Below, piece after piece: positions 1 to 13,870 of a DNA stretch of 64,000 nt. The position numbers and the translations under genes were made by a program. The notes under the pieces were generated by a model. It saw nothing but the letters and a program-made list of their open reading frames with translations. It searched no databases and was not told where the DNA came from. This stretch comes from Lycium barbarum (taxonomy: Eukaryota; Streptophyta; Magnoliopsida; Solanales; Solanaceae). Each line of letters starts with the position of its first letter. Position 1 is the stretch's first letter. The stretch lies in contig NC_083339.1 of the NCBI RefSeq assembly GCF_019175385.1, forward strand, positions 110,903,601-110,967,600, read 5' to 3'.

Positions 1-1353
1 ATTACTCTGGCCCTGGCACGCTTAACCTTACAACCTTAATGTTTTTAGACACGTTAAGGTCGGTATAATTGCATCAATTTCCCCGCACAACCTTTATCCC
101 GTAATTTAAGGCAAATCGGGGTCTTACATATTTTCAAAACGTTCTCGTAGCGGGTCTCACCCCGATCTAGAGAAAATTCTTTTACTTTTCGGACTATATA
201 GTCACCGTGTCGCCCCCTATAAATCCTCAATATTTTTCTTCTCATGCATATACATATATAATTTTAAACAGTCCACAGCTTTAAGTTTTTATTCCACAAA
301 TTCCATCTCCAATTAGTCGACGAAGACTGACAAAATAATACTGTACAGCATTTTCCAACCACTAGCAAAAGAACACTAGAATTCGACGAACATCGCGAAA
401 TCCTTTAGTACTTAATTCACATAATTACCTCCATATTTATACATATATATATATATATACTTCTTTTGAGTCATAAGCGAACCATTTAATCCCCAACTGT
501 CTGTTATACATTTAGTACTCTTCAAATGAACCGAACTTAATCGTTGGACATTTTTGCCTTTCACATAAGCTTTTCTGAAGCAACATGTGGTTGGAACATA
601 TTCTGGTCCGTTTAAATAAATTACGAATTTGCTACTCTTATATGCCTTCTCGAAATAAAATTTCCCAATCAAGGATAATGCTTCTTACGAATGGCATGGA
701 GGGTACCTCTTAACTTTAATCCAACATAATAGATTACCCTATCGGTATCAATTTTCAAGACATACTAAGAACTTATATCTCGATCTCCTTTTTATATTTC
801 TGGAAAAATTTGGGCAGAGGTTCCTCTGTATTTCTTACTATCCCAAAACCTGTACACAGGAAATACCAACCATGCCTCACAGGGCCAACACATATACGTA
901 TATATATCATCATATCACATCGTATCATAGCCACACAGGGCTAACAATTTCAATAAAAAGTATGAAATTTCGAGATTTACCTCACATGCCTAACTCAAAC
1001 GGGCACTGGTGACATTTTCCTGTTTACTCTTCTTTTTAATCTTCAACTTTATATTTCCATCATACTTCAAATAGCTTCCCCGACATACATTTTTCATACC
1101 ATTTCTTACCTGAGTACTATGCAGCTTTCCATATCATCAGTCACTTTCTTACGTCGACACCGTCCTCCAGCTGAAATTAAAGGTTAGCAAAAAGGAATTC
1201 ATTTCCTACAGCTGGCTCTATCGCACGATCTAAGATTCAAAGAAAGAAAACACCCTAAATGTCTTGTAGCCTCCTGTTTATAGGTGTGGTGCACAACACA
1301 CCGATAAACAAGACCCAACGAGACACGGTCTGTAGACATCCCAAAGACAAACC
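1..1353 (-). mobile_element. Internal region of a minus-strand Ty3/gypsy element, cut by the window edge
   Basis: Lies directly inside the primer binding site and LTR to its right, so it is element interior read leftward. Positions 1213-1353 match the leaders of the other two gypsy elements here: a conserved box at 1218-1231, a hairpin, then the binding site. On the minus strand 1112-1166 looks like a short exon, with a tttcag acceptor before it and a gtaag donor after. Beyond about 1100 I recognise no gag or pol motif. The two short minus-strand reading frames (54-245, 412-672) resemble no family I know, so this may be a non-autonomous or rearranged element. Confidence 0.6.
1275..1310 (-). 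promoter_or_regulatory. Leader hairpin with palindromic GTGCAC loop
   Basis: Arms 1275-1288 and 1297-1310 pair over 13 of 14 positions (7 bp, one mismatch, 6 bp) around an 8-nt loop that holds the self-complementary hexamer GTGCAC. It lies 43 nt downstream of the primer binding site in the element's sense. The position and palindromic loop resemble a retroviral dimerisation initiation site; that function is inferred. Confidence 0.55.
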
Positions 1354-1365
1354 GCTCTGATACCA
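1354..1365 (-). other. Primer binding site, initiator tRNA-Met type
   Basis: The minus strand reads TGGTATCAGAGC, complementary to the 3' end of plant initiator tRNA-Met and the usual primer site of Ty3/gypsy elements. A 4-nt spacer separates it from the LTR edge at 1370, which fixes the element's orientation as minus. Confidence 0.9.
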
Positions 1366-1369
1366 CTTC

Positions 1370-4300
1370 TGTCACGACCCAGCCCCGTGGGCCGCGACTG
1401 GCGCCCTAGTTGGGCACCCAAACGTACCTATCCATATCGAATCACATACAAATAGCATATATGGCTATAACTGCTATATGCCGTCTCAAACTGTATCCAA
1501 CTGTATCTGACACAAACATAAGCATATACATATATCGAAAAGCCGGCAAGGCTATCAAATATGTCCAAAAAGCCGACAAGGCTGTCAAATATGTCAAAAG
1601 CCGACAAGGCTGTCAAATGGCACAACGGCCCAAAACACAGATACAAATGCATGCCGACAAGGCTGCCATAACGAATAGAATCATACAAACACATCGGAAC
1701 AGAAGTAGGCACACACACCCACAAATACGTCTACAGACCTCTAAACAGACCAACCGAATCATATGGCGGGACAGGGCCCCGCCGTACCCCTGAACAAATA
1801 CATACACAACGAACGAAACTGTATACCAAAACATATGCTCTGAAGTGAGAAGAGCACTCCGAACAGCAAAGGAGGATGTCCTAAACTGGTGGATCACCAA
1901 ACTGCGCATTTGTACCTGCGGGCATGAAACGCAGCCCCCCCCCCCCCCCCCGAAGAAAGGGGGGTCAGTACGAGATATGTACTGAGTATGCAAAGCAGAA
2001 TATACAGAAAACAAACCTGAGACATAAAAGAAACAGAAGTGTCGAACATAAGTGCAAATCCAATCATATCAAAATGTTTAGTTTCAAACATGTAAGTCAT
2101 GCATAGGGTACAGAAGAATATGGTCGCCCGCCCGTCGATGGCGCCATAACACAGCATAACACCAGAAAGTTTCAAATCTCCGTATCCCCGTCACATATCA
2201 CATCACCGCATAACGCCATACACAGCATAACACCAAATATAAGTGGAACCCGACCCTCTTTGCGAGTAGCTCGGTGAACCATAAACACAGCATAACTCCG
2301 GAGTGTATCAAAACGCGCACGATAACAGAACCGGCCTGGGACTCGGCGAAAGGAATAACAGAATGCACGAATAGAGTCGTGAGTAGTCATATGCATAAAA
2401 TCATTATCATAAATTCAAACATAAGCAAAATGATCATATTTGAAAATCGAAATAATAGTCATACTAAATTCTTTCAAAGATTCTCCGGATTTCATAAAGG
2501 AAAGTCGCGGGACCCACGGGTGGGTATTTACCCGAGTCGGGCCAGCCTATGGAAAACATACATATCATATGTCATATAGACTTCTACAAAAATATTAGAG
2601 TAATCCGAGCATGTTTGTGAAAGATATGGCATTCCAAAAATTACGAACTTCTTTAAAGTGAACCCTTTTTATACAAAATTCGGAAAACGATTATTTCAAA
2701 GACATAAGGGTTCATATTTCATCAAATCATACATAAGAGTGCCAAAGAACATATACGGATCATAACATGCTCGGATTTCGGATTTGGAATTTCCTTAAGG
2801 CTCTAATTTAGCCTATGTAAAACTAAGACATGCCAAAAAGAAAGGAAGTTGCCTTACATACCTCGTACGCACTCCAAGATGGCCAATCTAAAGTAAATTC
2901 CAATCTACGCCTCGGGCTCCCCAAGGTCTACAAATATGCCAACGAATATCCAATCATTAGCTAAGGGCACTTAAGTCATCCATTCCAAACTAATCATTAA
3001 ATTCTACGAAAAATTCGGCAGCATTTCCCCTGTAAATAGGCCATCCCGAGAATTTATCTCGCTCAAAATCAACAACAACAACCACAATAACCAACCTAAC
3101 AACATCAATAATAAATTCGGAAGGCAAAATAACATTAATAGCTCTCTTTTTCATCATTCAACAACTTTCCAATTATTCAATTCAATGGCTTATTTTCAAG
3201 CCACAATATCGTTCACACATTTAATTATCAACCCAAATCCTTACCACAATATTCTAGGGCATTCTAAACAATTCACATAATATTTCTAACAATCCACAAT
3301 TTCTCCAAATTTTTGGCCGAAAACAGCCCCCTTAGCCGAGAGCAGCCCCCTATTTTCTTTCCTCATTTTCAAGTCATGTTTTGTATCACAATCCACAATA
3401 TATCGATGTCATTTTCACAAATATACGACTTACATCAAACGCATAATAAGACCCAAATCAGCCCACAAAATCTCAACATCATTCTTGAGTCATTAAATGC
3501 TCAATTCCAACTAGAATTCATAATGACGACAATTAAGACGTTAAGCGATATAAATACGATCTTCGGCATATAATAAGACCCATATTCGTCCACGCTACAC
3601 ATATACATATGTTAATGGTTCTCATAAATAAAGGTTACATTAAGTGCACCCAAATTCTCCAAATCAGTCCGCACATTTACCATATCAATTTTGGGACATT
3701 AAACTCTCATTTCCAACATAAAAGTTATCACAATAACCATTACGACGCTAAGCGATTTTAATTCATTCTTTGCCAAACATTTGGGGCTATACACGGCTAC
3801 AATACACACATACATACATATATCGATAATTCTCATTCATTTCTTCACCTTGCAACAATCAACATACTAAATGGAATTAATTCATCACTTAGTCACAACA
3901 CCCATTTACACAACTTCACACACCATACACGACCCAACTTCCAACATACTACATTTCACGATTTTCATCCATAATAACATACTATAATATGCATACAACA
4001 TTTATAACACATAAAACAAGAGGAATTCTCACCTTTCTTCTTTAACTCCACAAAGGGGTTAGGGTTTGCAACCTCTTGAATGAAGGACTTGATCACTCCA
4101 ACAATGCTTCCAAGCTACTTAGGGACCTCAATATAGTGGGTTTGTACCCAAGAATTAATTTTGGAGAGGCAAAACTTGGACTTGAATTTCCATGGTCCAA
4201 GCCGTGAGGTTGGAGGGAGTATTGCTCTCCAAGGTCTTGATTTTTCTCTCTCTCTAGTGTTGAAGTGGAAATGAGAAAAGATGACTTAAGGGTCATCTTT

Positions 4301-4620
4301 TAAGCCCCCAAAATATCTCTATTACCTTTGGCCCACACAATGTGTTGGACCAATTAAAATTGGCCACACAATGTGTGGGACCTTTTTGTGGACCACACGG
4401 CTACAAGGCCATTTTTGGGCAAGATTTTTAATTCCAATTTTATGAATTGTGGTCCCAATTTTTCCTAAGTGTTCAATGCCCACAATTTTATATACAACTT
4501 ATGTCTCCGAATAAAATCAAATGGTCAAAAATCCCGACTTCAAATCCCGGAATAGTCTAGGCCTTAAATTATCATAGTTAATCCGGGTTGTCCCAATGTA
4601 TAAAAATACGGGACGTAACA
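1370..4620 (-). repeat. Long terminal repeat of the minus-strand gypsy element (its 5' LTR)
   Basis: Bounded by tgtcacgaccc next to the primer binding site and by cgtaaca at 4620, giving TG...CA termini over 3,251 bp. It contains short repeats of agccgacaaggctgtcaaat (1537-1620), a run of 17 C, and the twin hairpins 1916-1934 and 1965-1985 found in the other LTR families of this window. Near its sense start (4320-4400) are repeated CACACAATGTGT palindromes, probably in U3. The partner LTR lies outside the window, so no target duplication can be tested. No host gene is seen in it; reading frames within it are incidental. Confidence 0.8.
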
Positions 4621-4708
4621 TAGATAATTTATTTTTTCTTTAAAAAATTTATCGAGTCCATCAGTTATTATCATGAAAAAATGTGCTACGAAAGTCTTAA
4701 ATCAAGAA

Positions 4709-4779
4709 GCACCAATAGTCTAAAGGTAGAATAGTGTCCTTCTACGGTAAAAACATCGATTCGATCCCTGGATGGTGTA
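4709..4779 (+). pseudogene. tRNA-Gly-like pseudogene
   Basis: The 71-nt segment follows plant tRNA-Gly(GCC) closely: start gcaccaa, a D-arm region matching tagtctaaaggtagaata, and end atggtgta. The acceptor stem keeps 6 of 7 pairs, one a G-T wobble. The anticodon position reads TCT rather than GCC, and the T-arm stem is broken around the still recognisable TTCGATC loop. It is therefore a decayed tRNA gene, or the head of a tRNA-derived SINE, rather than a working tRNA. Confidence 0.7.
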
Positions 4780-5735
4780 TTTTTATAATTGTGTAATTTA
4801 AGAAAATCGACAGGTACGGTCGGTTTTTCCATATATTTTTTTCTCGCCAATTATCCAACCGCATCCGCCATTTTTGATACTAGTGCGCTGCTTTTGGTGG
4901 TTGATTTTATGTCTGTAACTCCAAGATATAAATCGATAGTGGTCAGTTTTTTTTTTTTTGGGTAATGGACCTTTTTTTTTAAGTAAGGTACACTTTAATC
5001 TCGTGATTTCATGGATGAAATTACACGAAATTCACGTATAATCACCATACTTACGCCTTGGATCCATCCCTCAAGCTCCTACCCTCAAAAATTGCAAATT
5101 CTAAGTCAGCAGGTGACTCTGTTTGAATTTATACTTGAAGTGTCCTTCAGCGCTATAGCGATCCTTTGGCGCTATCACAGAAATTCTTGCTTTTCTTGGT
5201 TCACTGCTATTGCACTCCTTTAGCACTAAGGCGCTAGTGCTATTGCGCTCCTTTAGCGTTGTGGCGCCGGCACTAGACACCAGAAATTTTGCAACGGCGG
5301 TTAAATAGTAAATGTGTCCGAATCTACTCTAAACCCTCGGGTAACCTCTGAAGCCATCCTTGCAAGTCTTAACTAGCATTATGAGCTTATGTACACGCGC
5401 AAAATTCAATTTAGGCCGAAAATACTAAAAAAATCACGGGTTGAGTTCCTACATTTTAAGGCTCGACATGTTCAAAATTATCCTGAGCCGCCGATTCTCA
5501 ACCCCAATCATCCCAACAGTTCTTAAATGGTTAAGCAAACTTAAACAAAGCTTCAAAATATGTTTTGTAATTGTAAATACAAAACATTAAAGGTCGAATT
5601 GTTACAAGCTGCGAACTTAGTTGACTTGCATTTCTTGACCAAATAGGTCTTTGTCAGCCCTCGTCACCCTTCGAAGAAATTTTAATACAATAAGGTATTC
5701 AAGTTAGAAGTCTCTTATTCAAGTTCGAATTATTG
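4780..5735. other. Gene-free stretch with GCGCTA-rich short repeats
   Basis: I see no supported gene. Positions 5148-5280 carry several imperfect repeats built on gcgctat and ctcctttagc. The flanks read like eroded LTR sequence, but no boundary could be fixed. Poly-T tracts occur at about 4949 and 4972. Confidence 0.4.
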
Positions 5736-5737
5736 TA

Positions 5738-5989
5738 CTCCCTCCTAATAAAAAAGAATGTCCACTTAGCCTTTTTTTATTGGGTCAAAAAGAGTGTACA
5801 CTTATCAAATAAAAAAAGTGTTAACCTTATTTTTCCAAATTTACCCCCTATTAAGTGTTATGTGATCAAATCTCAATACCTTTTTAATTAGGCAAGTTTA
5901 TTCAAATTACCTATTTTTTTCTAGAAGTTACTATTTTCTTAAGGAATGTGCAAATGGCTAAGTGGACACTTTTTTTTATCCAGAGGGAG
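5738..5989. mobile_element. Stowaway-type MITE
   Basis: Terminal inverted repeats start ctccctcctaataaaaaag on the left; the right end read in reverse is ctccctctggataaaaaaaa. The repeats continue into gtccactt. The 252-bp element has no coding capacity and is flanked by TA dinucleotides (5736-5737 and 5990-5991), the target preference of Tc1/mariner-derived Stowaway elements. Confidence 0.8.
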
Positions 5990-5991
5990 TA

Positions 5992-6564
5992 TTTCTTTAA
6001 GTACCCTCCATAAAGTAGGCTAACATGTCCTGATTACCACTTAGTGCTTTATCTTTTTAATGTGCCTTCTTTATTCCCATGTTTTGGTATGTCTTTTCAC
6101 GAGGCACAATCCATTTCAATAATACTCAAGATGCATTTGGCTTCGGTGATTCACCATTTGAAAGACGAGAGAACACTATCGGCACAGAACCTTAAAAGTC
6201 CGATTCTATTTCAACCCAATGATGTTGATGGATTAAGTGAAGAGAAAATGATACTCATACCAGAGTTGTGATCAATAGCACCGCTATCAATGATACACTG
6301 GGATATCGTTCCTTTGTTTCCTTCTCAAGTAAGCCGTTAGTATTTGTGTACCAACTCCAATTCACCGTTGCCTATTTCCCAGCAACATCTATTTCGTTTC
6401 AGTCCTGACTTCATTCTTTAATCTCATTTTTGGCGTAATTGACACCTCAAGGGCTACTTCGGAAGTAGTTGGTGACGATGCTTGGACTCCGAGACTTATG
6501 CTTGTCACTTACATATTTAGAACATCGGGAATTCGATAAGAATTGAAATTCACTACTGGCTTCA
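5992..6564. other. Stretch without a recognised gene
   Basis: Contains an open frame (6044-6271) with no recognisable domain. Because a minus-strand gypsy leader relic follows at 6565, part of this may be eroded gag sequence, but I found no motif to support that. Confidence 0.3.
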
Positions 6565-6740
6565 AGCTCAACGCACGATCTAGATTTAGAAAGAAGAAAA
6601 AAGCTACCAAAATGTCGTGTAACTTCTCTCTAACGAGTATGTGACCTCATATACACAAATGAGAGTCAACATTGACATGACTCAAGACTCCCTAGGAGAC
6701 TCAAGAACCTAGTGCTCTTATGTTGGCTGCTTCTTATGGA
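6565..6740 (-). mobile_element. Relic of a gypsy 5' leader
   Basis: Aligns by eye with the leaders at 1213-1353 and 51245-51402: the box acgcacgatcta (6571-6582), a purine-rich stretch, a weak hairpin around 6636-6653, a run ending gagactcaagaacc, and a damaged primer site (gtgctcttat). No adjoining LTR is recognisable, so it is a fragment of an old minus-strand insertion. Confidence 0.55.
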
Positions 6741-7156
6741 TTGGCACTGCTAATTAGAGAGCATATTAATCTATTGAGTTACTTCAGAAGAACCTAGGAT
6801 TTGTTGCTGTTATACATTCATTTCTCAAGGCTTCCACTCTGCTCTACCTCTGAATCTACGAAATATATTTCAATTTTGATGACAGAACAATTGAAAGAAA
6901 TTTGTACGTGTACACTAAATTCTTCAATTTAAAGGATAGATCATGACCATGTGTAAGAATTTGATGATGTTATTATTCCTCTGCTATCTCTGCACGTTAC
7001 AAGGCATTAATACATAGTGTACAGATATTATTATTTCATTAAGCCTCGCAATTTAGAGAATTATTCACCAGCAAAAAAAAAAAAAAAAAAAGACAAACAA
7101 GGATACACAAAATACACTCATTTTCAAACAAACTTTGGAAATATAACGCAGCTTTC
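6741..7156. other. Sequence downstream of the peroxidase gene
   Basis: Holds the presumptive 3' untranslated region of the peroxidase gene next to 7157 and an A-run at 7073-7091. Nothing else is recognisable. Confidence 0.4.
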
Positions 7157-8480
<1,324 letters not shown>

Positions 8481-8596
8481 TAATTGGACACTGCACTTGA
8501 AGAATCAAGCTAAATAATGCTGATGAACTGAGGTAATTAAAGATTTAATTGCAACTTAGAAGGAAGATGATGAGATGATAGTGCAACTGGGTTTTG

Positions 8597-8608
8597 GGTA
8601 TATATAGC
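8597..8608 (-). promoter_or_regulatory. Probable TATA box of the peroxidase gene
   Basis: The minus strand reads gctatatataccc about 120 bp upstream of the start codon at 8480, a plausible core promoter distance for a short 5' untranslated region. It is the best TATA match nearby. Confidence 0.55.
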
Positions 8609-9317
8609 ATCGAATGAGAAATAAGCAACAGTATTTTTGGCGTTTGGTGCATGGAGATATTAATATGTACTTTCAAGTCACTCAATTAATAAAAGAGAGA
8701 AGCCGTAGGAATTTTGAAGCATGCCTCTCTTATTTTGTGCTTTGAGGCTAAGCATTTCCAGCGATGCTGACGGTCAACAACATTACTAACAACTTCTCGA
8801 AGCATAGTTTTTCCGGTAGTACAAAAATTCTTTTCCTTTTGTGTTCTTTTAACTTTTCCTTTTGTGTTCTTTTAAGTCTCAATTTCATATCCCCACCTCT
8901 ATTAATTGTATTGACATATTAAATGAGGCAAATTATAATAATGATGCACTGGAAGTTGCATGCGGCCTTGTTACAAATGTGACTCGTAGAACTCAATTTA
9001 TGGAATGAGTGCTGCTATTTGGCACAACTCACAATGACACAATTTGGCACAACTCGATTAAAAAGTCTGTTATACCCTCAATAAAGAATTGGCTCCATAG
9101 TTGATAGTTCCCTCCAAATCTTTGCCCTTCAAGAAAAAGCATTTATTACACTTAGCATGCTTAATTTTTTTATTCTTCCAACACTTAGAGATCATAAATT
9201 GATATTTTATAAATATTTTTTTATTTTTCCCTCTAAAATGTTTATTCATATAGACATACACCTAATTTAATTATACAGTCAACCTATTTATACGGTCTAC
9301 AATACAAACTACATGTT
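8609..9317. other. Peroxidase upstream region, no gene recognised
   Basis: AT-rich sequence with a short direct repeat (ttccttttgtgttcttttaa, twice near 8834-8874) and a duplicated aatttggcacaactc motif near 9016-9057. It probably holds distal promoter sequence, and it ends at the target duplication of the solo LTR. Confidence 0.4.
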
Positions 9318-9322
9318 AAAGT

Positions 9323-10638
9323 TGTGACACCTCGTAATTTTGTACATGAAATCTATTAGGGATTAGTTGTTTTGAGTATAGACCTGGAGGACTTCCTAGG
9401 ATATGTGAGATTGTATGCACATATCTCATCGTTACGAGGGTTTAAGTTCATATAATAAGCTACGGAAGAATTGGAGGGCAAGTGGATCAAGGAAATTAAG
9501 TTTGTTGGATTTTATGGAAAATATGAGGGGCAATTTTGGTCCAACTTTGAAAAAGAATATCTTTTAGTATATAAGGAGTTTGAAGCAAAGCAAAAGCCTA
9601 AATTGAAGTTCATGAAGTCTAGTTTCCAACGCAACAAACCGCTCATCGATACAACGTTAGAGTAGAGAATTATGGACGTTACAAGTTAGGCGGGCAGAGC
9701 AGGGCGCGCTGCTACAGTGCCAATCGACTCTTATCCACTATAAAAGGGTTAAAACCCCCATTTTTCTCCATCATAATCTCCTAAAATATTCTATAAAGCT
9801 CAGCAACATATGAGAGCTCATATACAACATAAAAGTGAGGATTTTGAGTAATATTGAGTGACGGAGTATTAATCGGGGTCCGGATAGCGTATAGCCACGA
9901 TTATAGTTTTGTTTTTCGTTAGAGTTGGCTTGGATTCAATGTAAATATTTAAGATCTTCCTATTCTAGCAAAGGTAAGGTGTGAATCTCTCTTTATTAAT
10001 ATTGATTTAGGAATATTTATAAGAATAAGAGTTATAATTATTGTGTTGGTGTTGTTGGCTTATGAATTGAAGTTTGAAGGGAGTTTTGGATAGAATTGTA
10101 CATATTTATCTTGTAGAATATTGAGGATATTGTTGTTGATGTTGTTGGTATTGTTTGGGAGTTGTTTTGGTAATTGGAGGAAGTAGATGATATAGGGGAG
10201 ATGCTGCCCAAATTTTCGTAAACCAAATTAGTCTTTGATAATTAGTGCATATAAGTTGATGGAAATATGATGGAAGTATGATTAAAGATATATTTCTCAA
10301 TATATATAGGTTTGGGTGAAGGTCAAGCATCGAATTAAAGGATTTCTTTAAGTGGTGGCTTAGCGAATAAGATATGTAAGGTGTTCGCTTCTCTCTTTCT
10401 TTGGCACGAATCCAACTAGAACATGAACAAGAGCGTTCCATAACAAATTCACTTCATTCCTATGCTATGTGTTTGAAATCTTAAAGCCTTAATTATTTGA
10501 TTGATTCTTGAAACATTATCACGTTTATCGTCATTTAATTATTTCTTTGATTCGATACGGGTTCCATGAATTGTTTCGGAGGTTACCGATCTTATGTCAC
10601 TCCGAAAGGCCGTTGTACTTCATTGGCTCATTATGCAT

Positions 10639-10735
<97 letters not shown>

Positions 10736-11513
10736 ATAAGCTATTTTACTACACTGAGCCGCGCTATAGTCGGCGGGGTACGGCACCTATTGTGCAACCA
10801 TTGATCAGTTGGTATTACACACCGAGTCCTGAAAGGGCCGGGTACGTTATACACCGAGTCCTGAAAAGGCTAGGTACGTTATGATGATGATACTATTTAT
10901 ATATATGTGTATGCTTGCATATGATTTTAAACTCATGCATTGTATATTATACGTTCTCAGATGGCAGGTTACTTCTATTCTCTTTATATCTCCGTCCGAT
11001 TTATGTTATTGATTCCAGCCTTACATACTCAGTACTTTTACCCGTACTGACATCCCATTGCACGGGACGCTGCATTTCGTGCTGCAGGCTCTGACAGGGT
11101 TATTGAGGAGCGACCGCAGTAGGATTTTCCAGCTTCAGCGGTGTCACCAAGTGCCACTACTCCGGACTTGCTATCCTTTGGTACTTTTCTTCTAGTGTAA
11201 TATATGCTCACATGTACATTTTTAGAGGCTCGTAGACATAGTGGGGTAGGTAAATATTATGCATGGCCTTCTCGGCCTTGTTTTGGGTTCTTGATATTTT
11301 TCTGATAGCCTTGCCGGCTTTATGATACTCGTGAAGTTGTAGCGACCTTGTCGGTTCGCATTTGTACATATATGTTGGATTATCAGACAATTCTATGTTG
11401 GGCATTTTCTGCGTGCAGGTGTTCTTTGAGTTACGGTATATGATGTTCAGAGTAACCGCTAAGTCAGGTGGTTCCCAGCCTATGGGTCGGAGCCCGTCAT
11501 ACTCGGTGTGACA
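9323..11513 (+). repeat. Solo LTR of a Ty3/gypsy-type element with intact target duplication
   Basis: Starts tgtgacacctcg and ends cggtgtgaca. The 5-bp direct repeat aaagt flanks it exactly (9318-9322 and 11514-11518). It is 2,191 bp with no internal domain, the product expected from recombination between the two LTRs of a full element. It shares with the other LTRs here: a TATA-like ctataaaaggg (9738-9749), accgagtcctgaaa-type repeats (10820-10870), the twin hairpins (11029-11050, 11070-11087) and a gccttgtcggtt motif. Confidence 0.88.
10639..10736. repeat. Compound (TG)n(TA)n(TG)n microsatellite
   Basis: Uninterrupted TG, then TA, then TG dinucleotides inside the solo LTR. The Tyr-Ile-rich reading frames crossing it are artefacts of the repeat. 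Confidence 0.95.
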
Positions 11514-11639
11514 AAAGTGCACTATAAATATCTTATAAACAATAAAAGAAGAAAAAACTAAATTAAATAGAAAACTTGTCTACTTCTTGACGAAATTTCA
11601 TTTATTTTATAAGAAAAAAAAAGATTGAACTGAATCAAA

Positions 11640-13165
11640 ATTTAGTAAAAACTTTTACTCAATTCGATATAATATATTTAGCTATATTGAAATAATTTAA
11701 TGTTTTAATTAAAGCCAATTATAATGTTGACTGCTTGTTTGCCATTTTTAAGAAATTAATTAAATTAAATTAAAACTTGTTAATTGTTCCTCAATCATAT
11801 ATAATACTTATCTGTATTTTTTCTAAATTAAATATTTCATTCAAAGTCAAACATAATATTGACTACTTGTTCCATTTATTGTTTTTTTGTAAAAGAAAAC
11901 TGCTTGAAGTAAATCAGACCATGTTAATTGTTACTCAATTATATCTAATACTTAGCTAATTGAGATAATTCAATGTTAAATTTATATTTATTTTTTAAAA
12001 TAAAGATTGAATTAAATCAAAATTTAGCAAACATTTTACTCTATCATGTATAATACTTAGGTAAATTGAAAGTAATTCAATTCAATTAAAATTGACAATA
12101 GTGTTGACTATTTGGTACATCCACTGTATTTTTTAGATTGATGAATAAGATTTGAACATGCTTGTTGTTACTCAATTGTATCTAACACTTAGTTAAATTG
12201 AGATAATTCAATATTGCAATTAAAATCAACCATAGTGTTGACTATTTTGTTATATATATTTTATCTTGAATTGAATCTAAACGTAGCAAACATTTTACTC
12301 AATCTTGCATAATACTTAGCTAAATTGAAACAAGTCAATATTTCAATTAAAGTCAATCATAGTGTTGACTACTGGTTATCCACACTTTAAAAAAAAAAAA
12401 TGAGTGAATTAAATCTAAACTCACTAATTGCTACTCAACTCTATCTAGTATATAGTTAAATTGAGATAATTAAATGTTTCAATTGAAATCAACCATAGTG
12501 TCGACTTTTTCACATATATTTTATTTATAATTGAATCAGAACTTACCAAACATTTTACTCAATAATTTGTATTAATACTTAGCTAAATTGAAGGAATTCA
12601 TTGTTTCAATTAAAGTCAACTATAGTGTTGACTACTTGTTACATCCACTATTTTTGTTTAAATTGATTGGATTAGATCTAAACTTGCTAATTATTACTCA
12701 ATTTTATCTATTACATAGCTAATTGAGATAATTCAATGTTTCAATTAAAATCAAACATAGTATTGCCTACTTGTTACATATTTTTTTAAAAACAATTATA
12801 AAAAAATTGATTAAATAAATCAAAAGTTGCTAATTGTTACTCAATCATATATAATACTTACCTAAATTAAAGAAATTTAATTAAACCCAATCATAATGTT
12901 GGCTACTTATTACATCCACTATATAAAAAAAATTGATTGAATTAGATCTAAACTTATTAATTGTTACCAATTCTATCAAATACGTAGTTATATTGAGATA
13001 ATTCAATGTTTCAATTAAAGTAAATCATAGTGTTGACTACTTGTTACATTCACATTTTTTTTAATTGATGAAATTGAATCAATAATTATCAATTTGTTTT
13101 ACCCAATCTTATATAAGTAATACTTAGTTAAATTGAACCATTTCCATATGTCAATTAAAGTCAAC
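11640..13165. repeat. Degenerate tandem array, period about 133 bp, roughly a dozen units
   Basis: A phrase like agtgttgactacttgttacatccac recurs near 11722, 11856, 12101, 12234, 12361, 12498, 12621, 12759, 12895 and 13029. Spacing is 123-138 bp, with one double step. Between these, tagctaaattgagataattcaatgtttcaatt and aaatctaaacttgctaattgttactcaat recur. Units differ by many substitutions and small indels, so the array is old. No reading frame is conserved between units. Confidence 0.85.
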
Positions 13166-13544
13166 CATAAGAAATAAATGAAAAAATAAAAGAAGAAAAG
13201 AGGGTAAATGAATGTTGGATATCAATGTTAAATATGAACTTTGTTTCATCATAATCTTTAAAAAAAAACATAAAAAGAAATAAAAGAAAAATATAAGCTT
13301 CTCCCGTCTCTGTGATGATCAATGAAAAAATGAAGAATTTATATATATGTAAGTATGTACTTTTATAAAGCTTTGTTAATAATTTTATTTCTATTTTTAC
13401 TGGAATATGTTTTATGTAACCACATATATAGCCTTATATCAAAGAGTACAGAGGTATATAGATCCGAGGAATTGGAAGAAGATATTTTTTAATAATTATT
13501 TTTTTTGAAAAATAGGCATGCAAAAATTTGTCTATATTGTATAA
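13166..13544. other. AT-rich stretch without recognised features
   Basis: Purine-rich AT sequence (aaaaataaaagaagaaaag and similar) following the tandem array. No gene, RNA or transposon end is recognisable. Confidence 0.4.
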
Positions 13545-13639
13545 GAAAAAAGTAGGTTGTATAATAAGTTCTACTTTTTTTTTCTTACTATAGGTACGTA
13601 ATTGGTCATCATCTATTTGATGACCAATAAAACAACAAG

Positions 13640-13670
<31 letters not shown>

Positions 13671-13870
13671 AGGAATATACGTATATATATATATAGGTTG
13701 TGTACTAGGTTCTACTTTTTTTCTTACTATAGGTAACTGATCAACACCTATTTGATGACCAATAAACAACAAGGAATAAATAAATAAATAGAAAATAGGA
13801 ATATACGTGTGTATATATATATATATATATATAGATATATATATATATATATACTATATAAAATAAATAT
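13545..13870. repeat. Tandem duplication of about 150 bp with AAAT and TA microsatellites
   Basis: The block running from aagtaggttgtataataagttctac through gatgaccaataaa to aataggaatatacg occurs twice (about 13548-13690 and 13695-13810). Each copy holds an (AAAT)n run and is followed by (TA)n. The copies differ mainly in repeat length, so the duplication is fairly recent. Confidence 0.8.

Noticed and set aside
10508..10884. Overlapping open frames rich in Tyr-Ile and Cys-Val
   Set aside because: They translate the TG/TA microsatellite inside the solo LTR.
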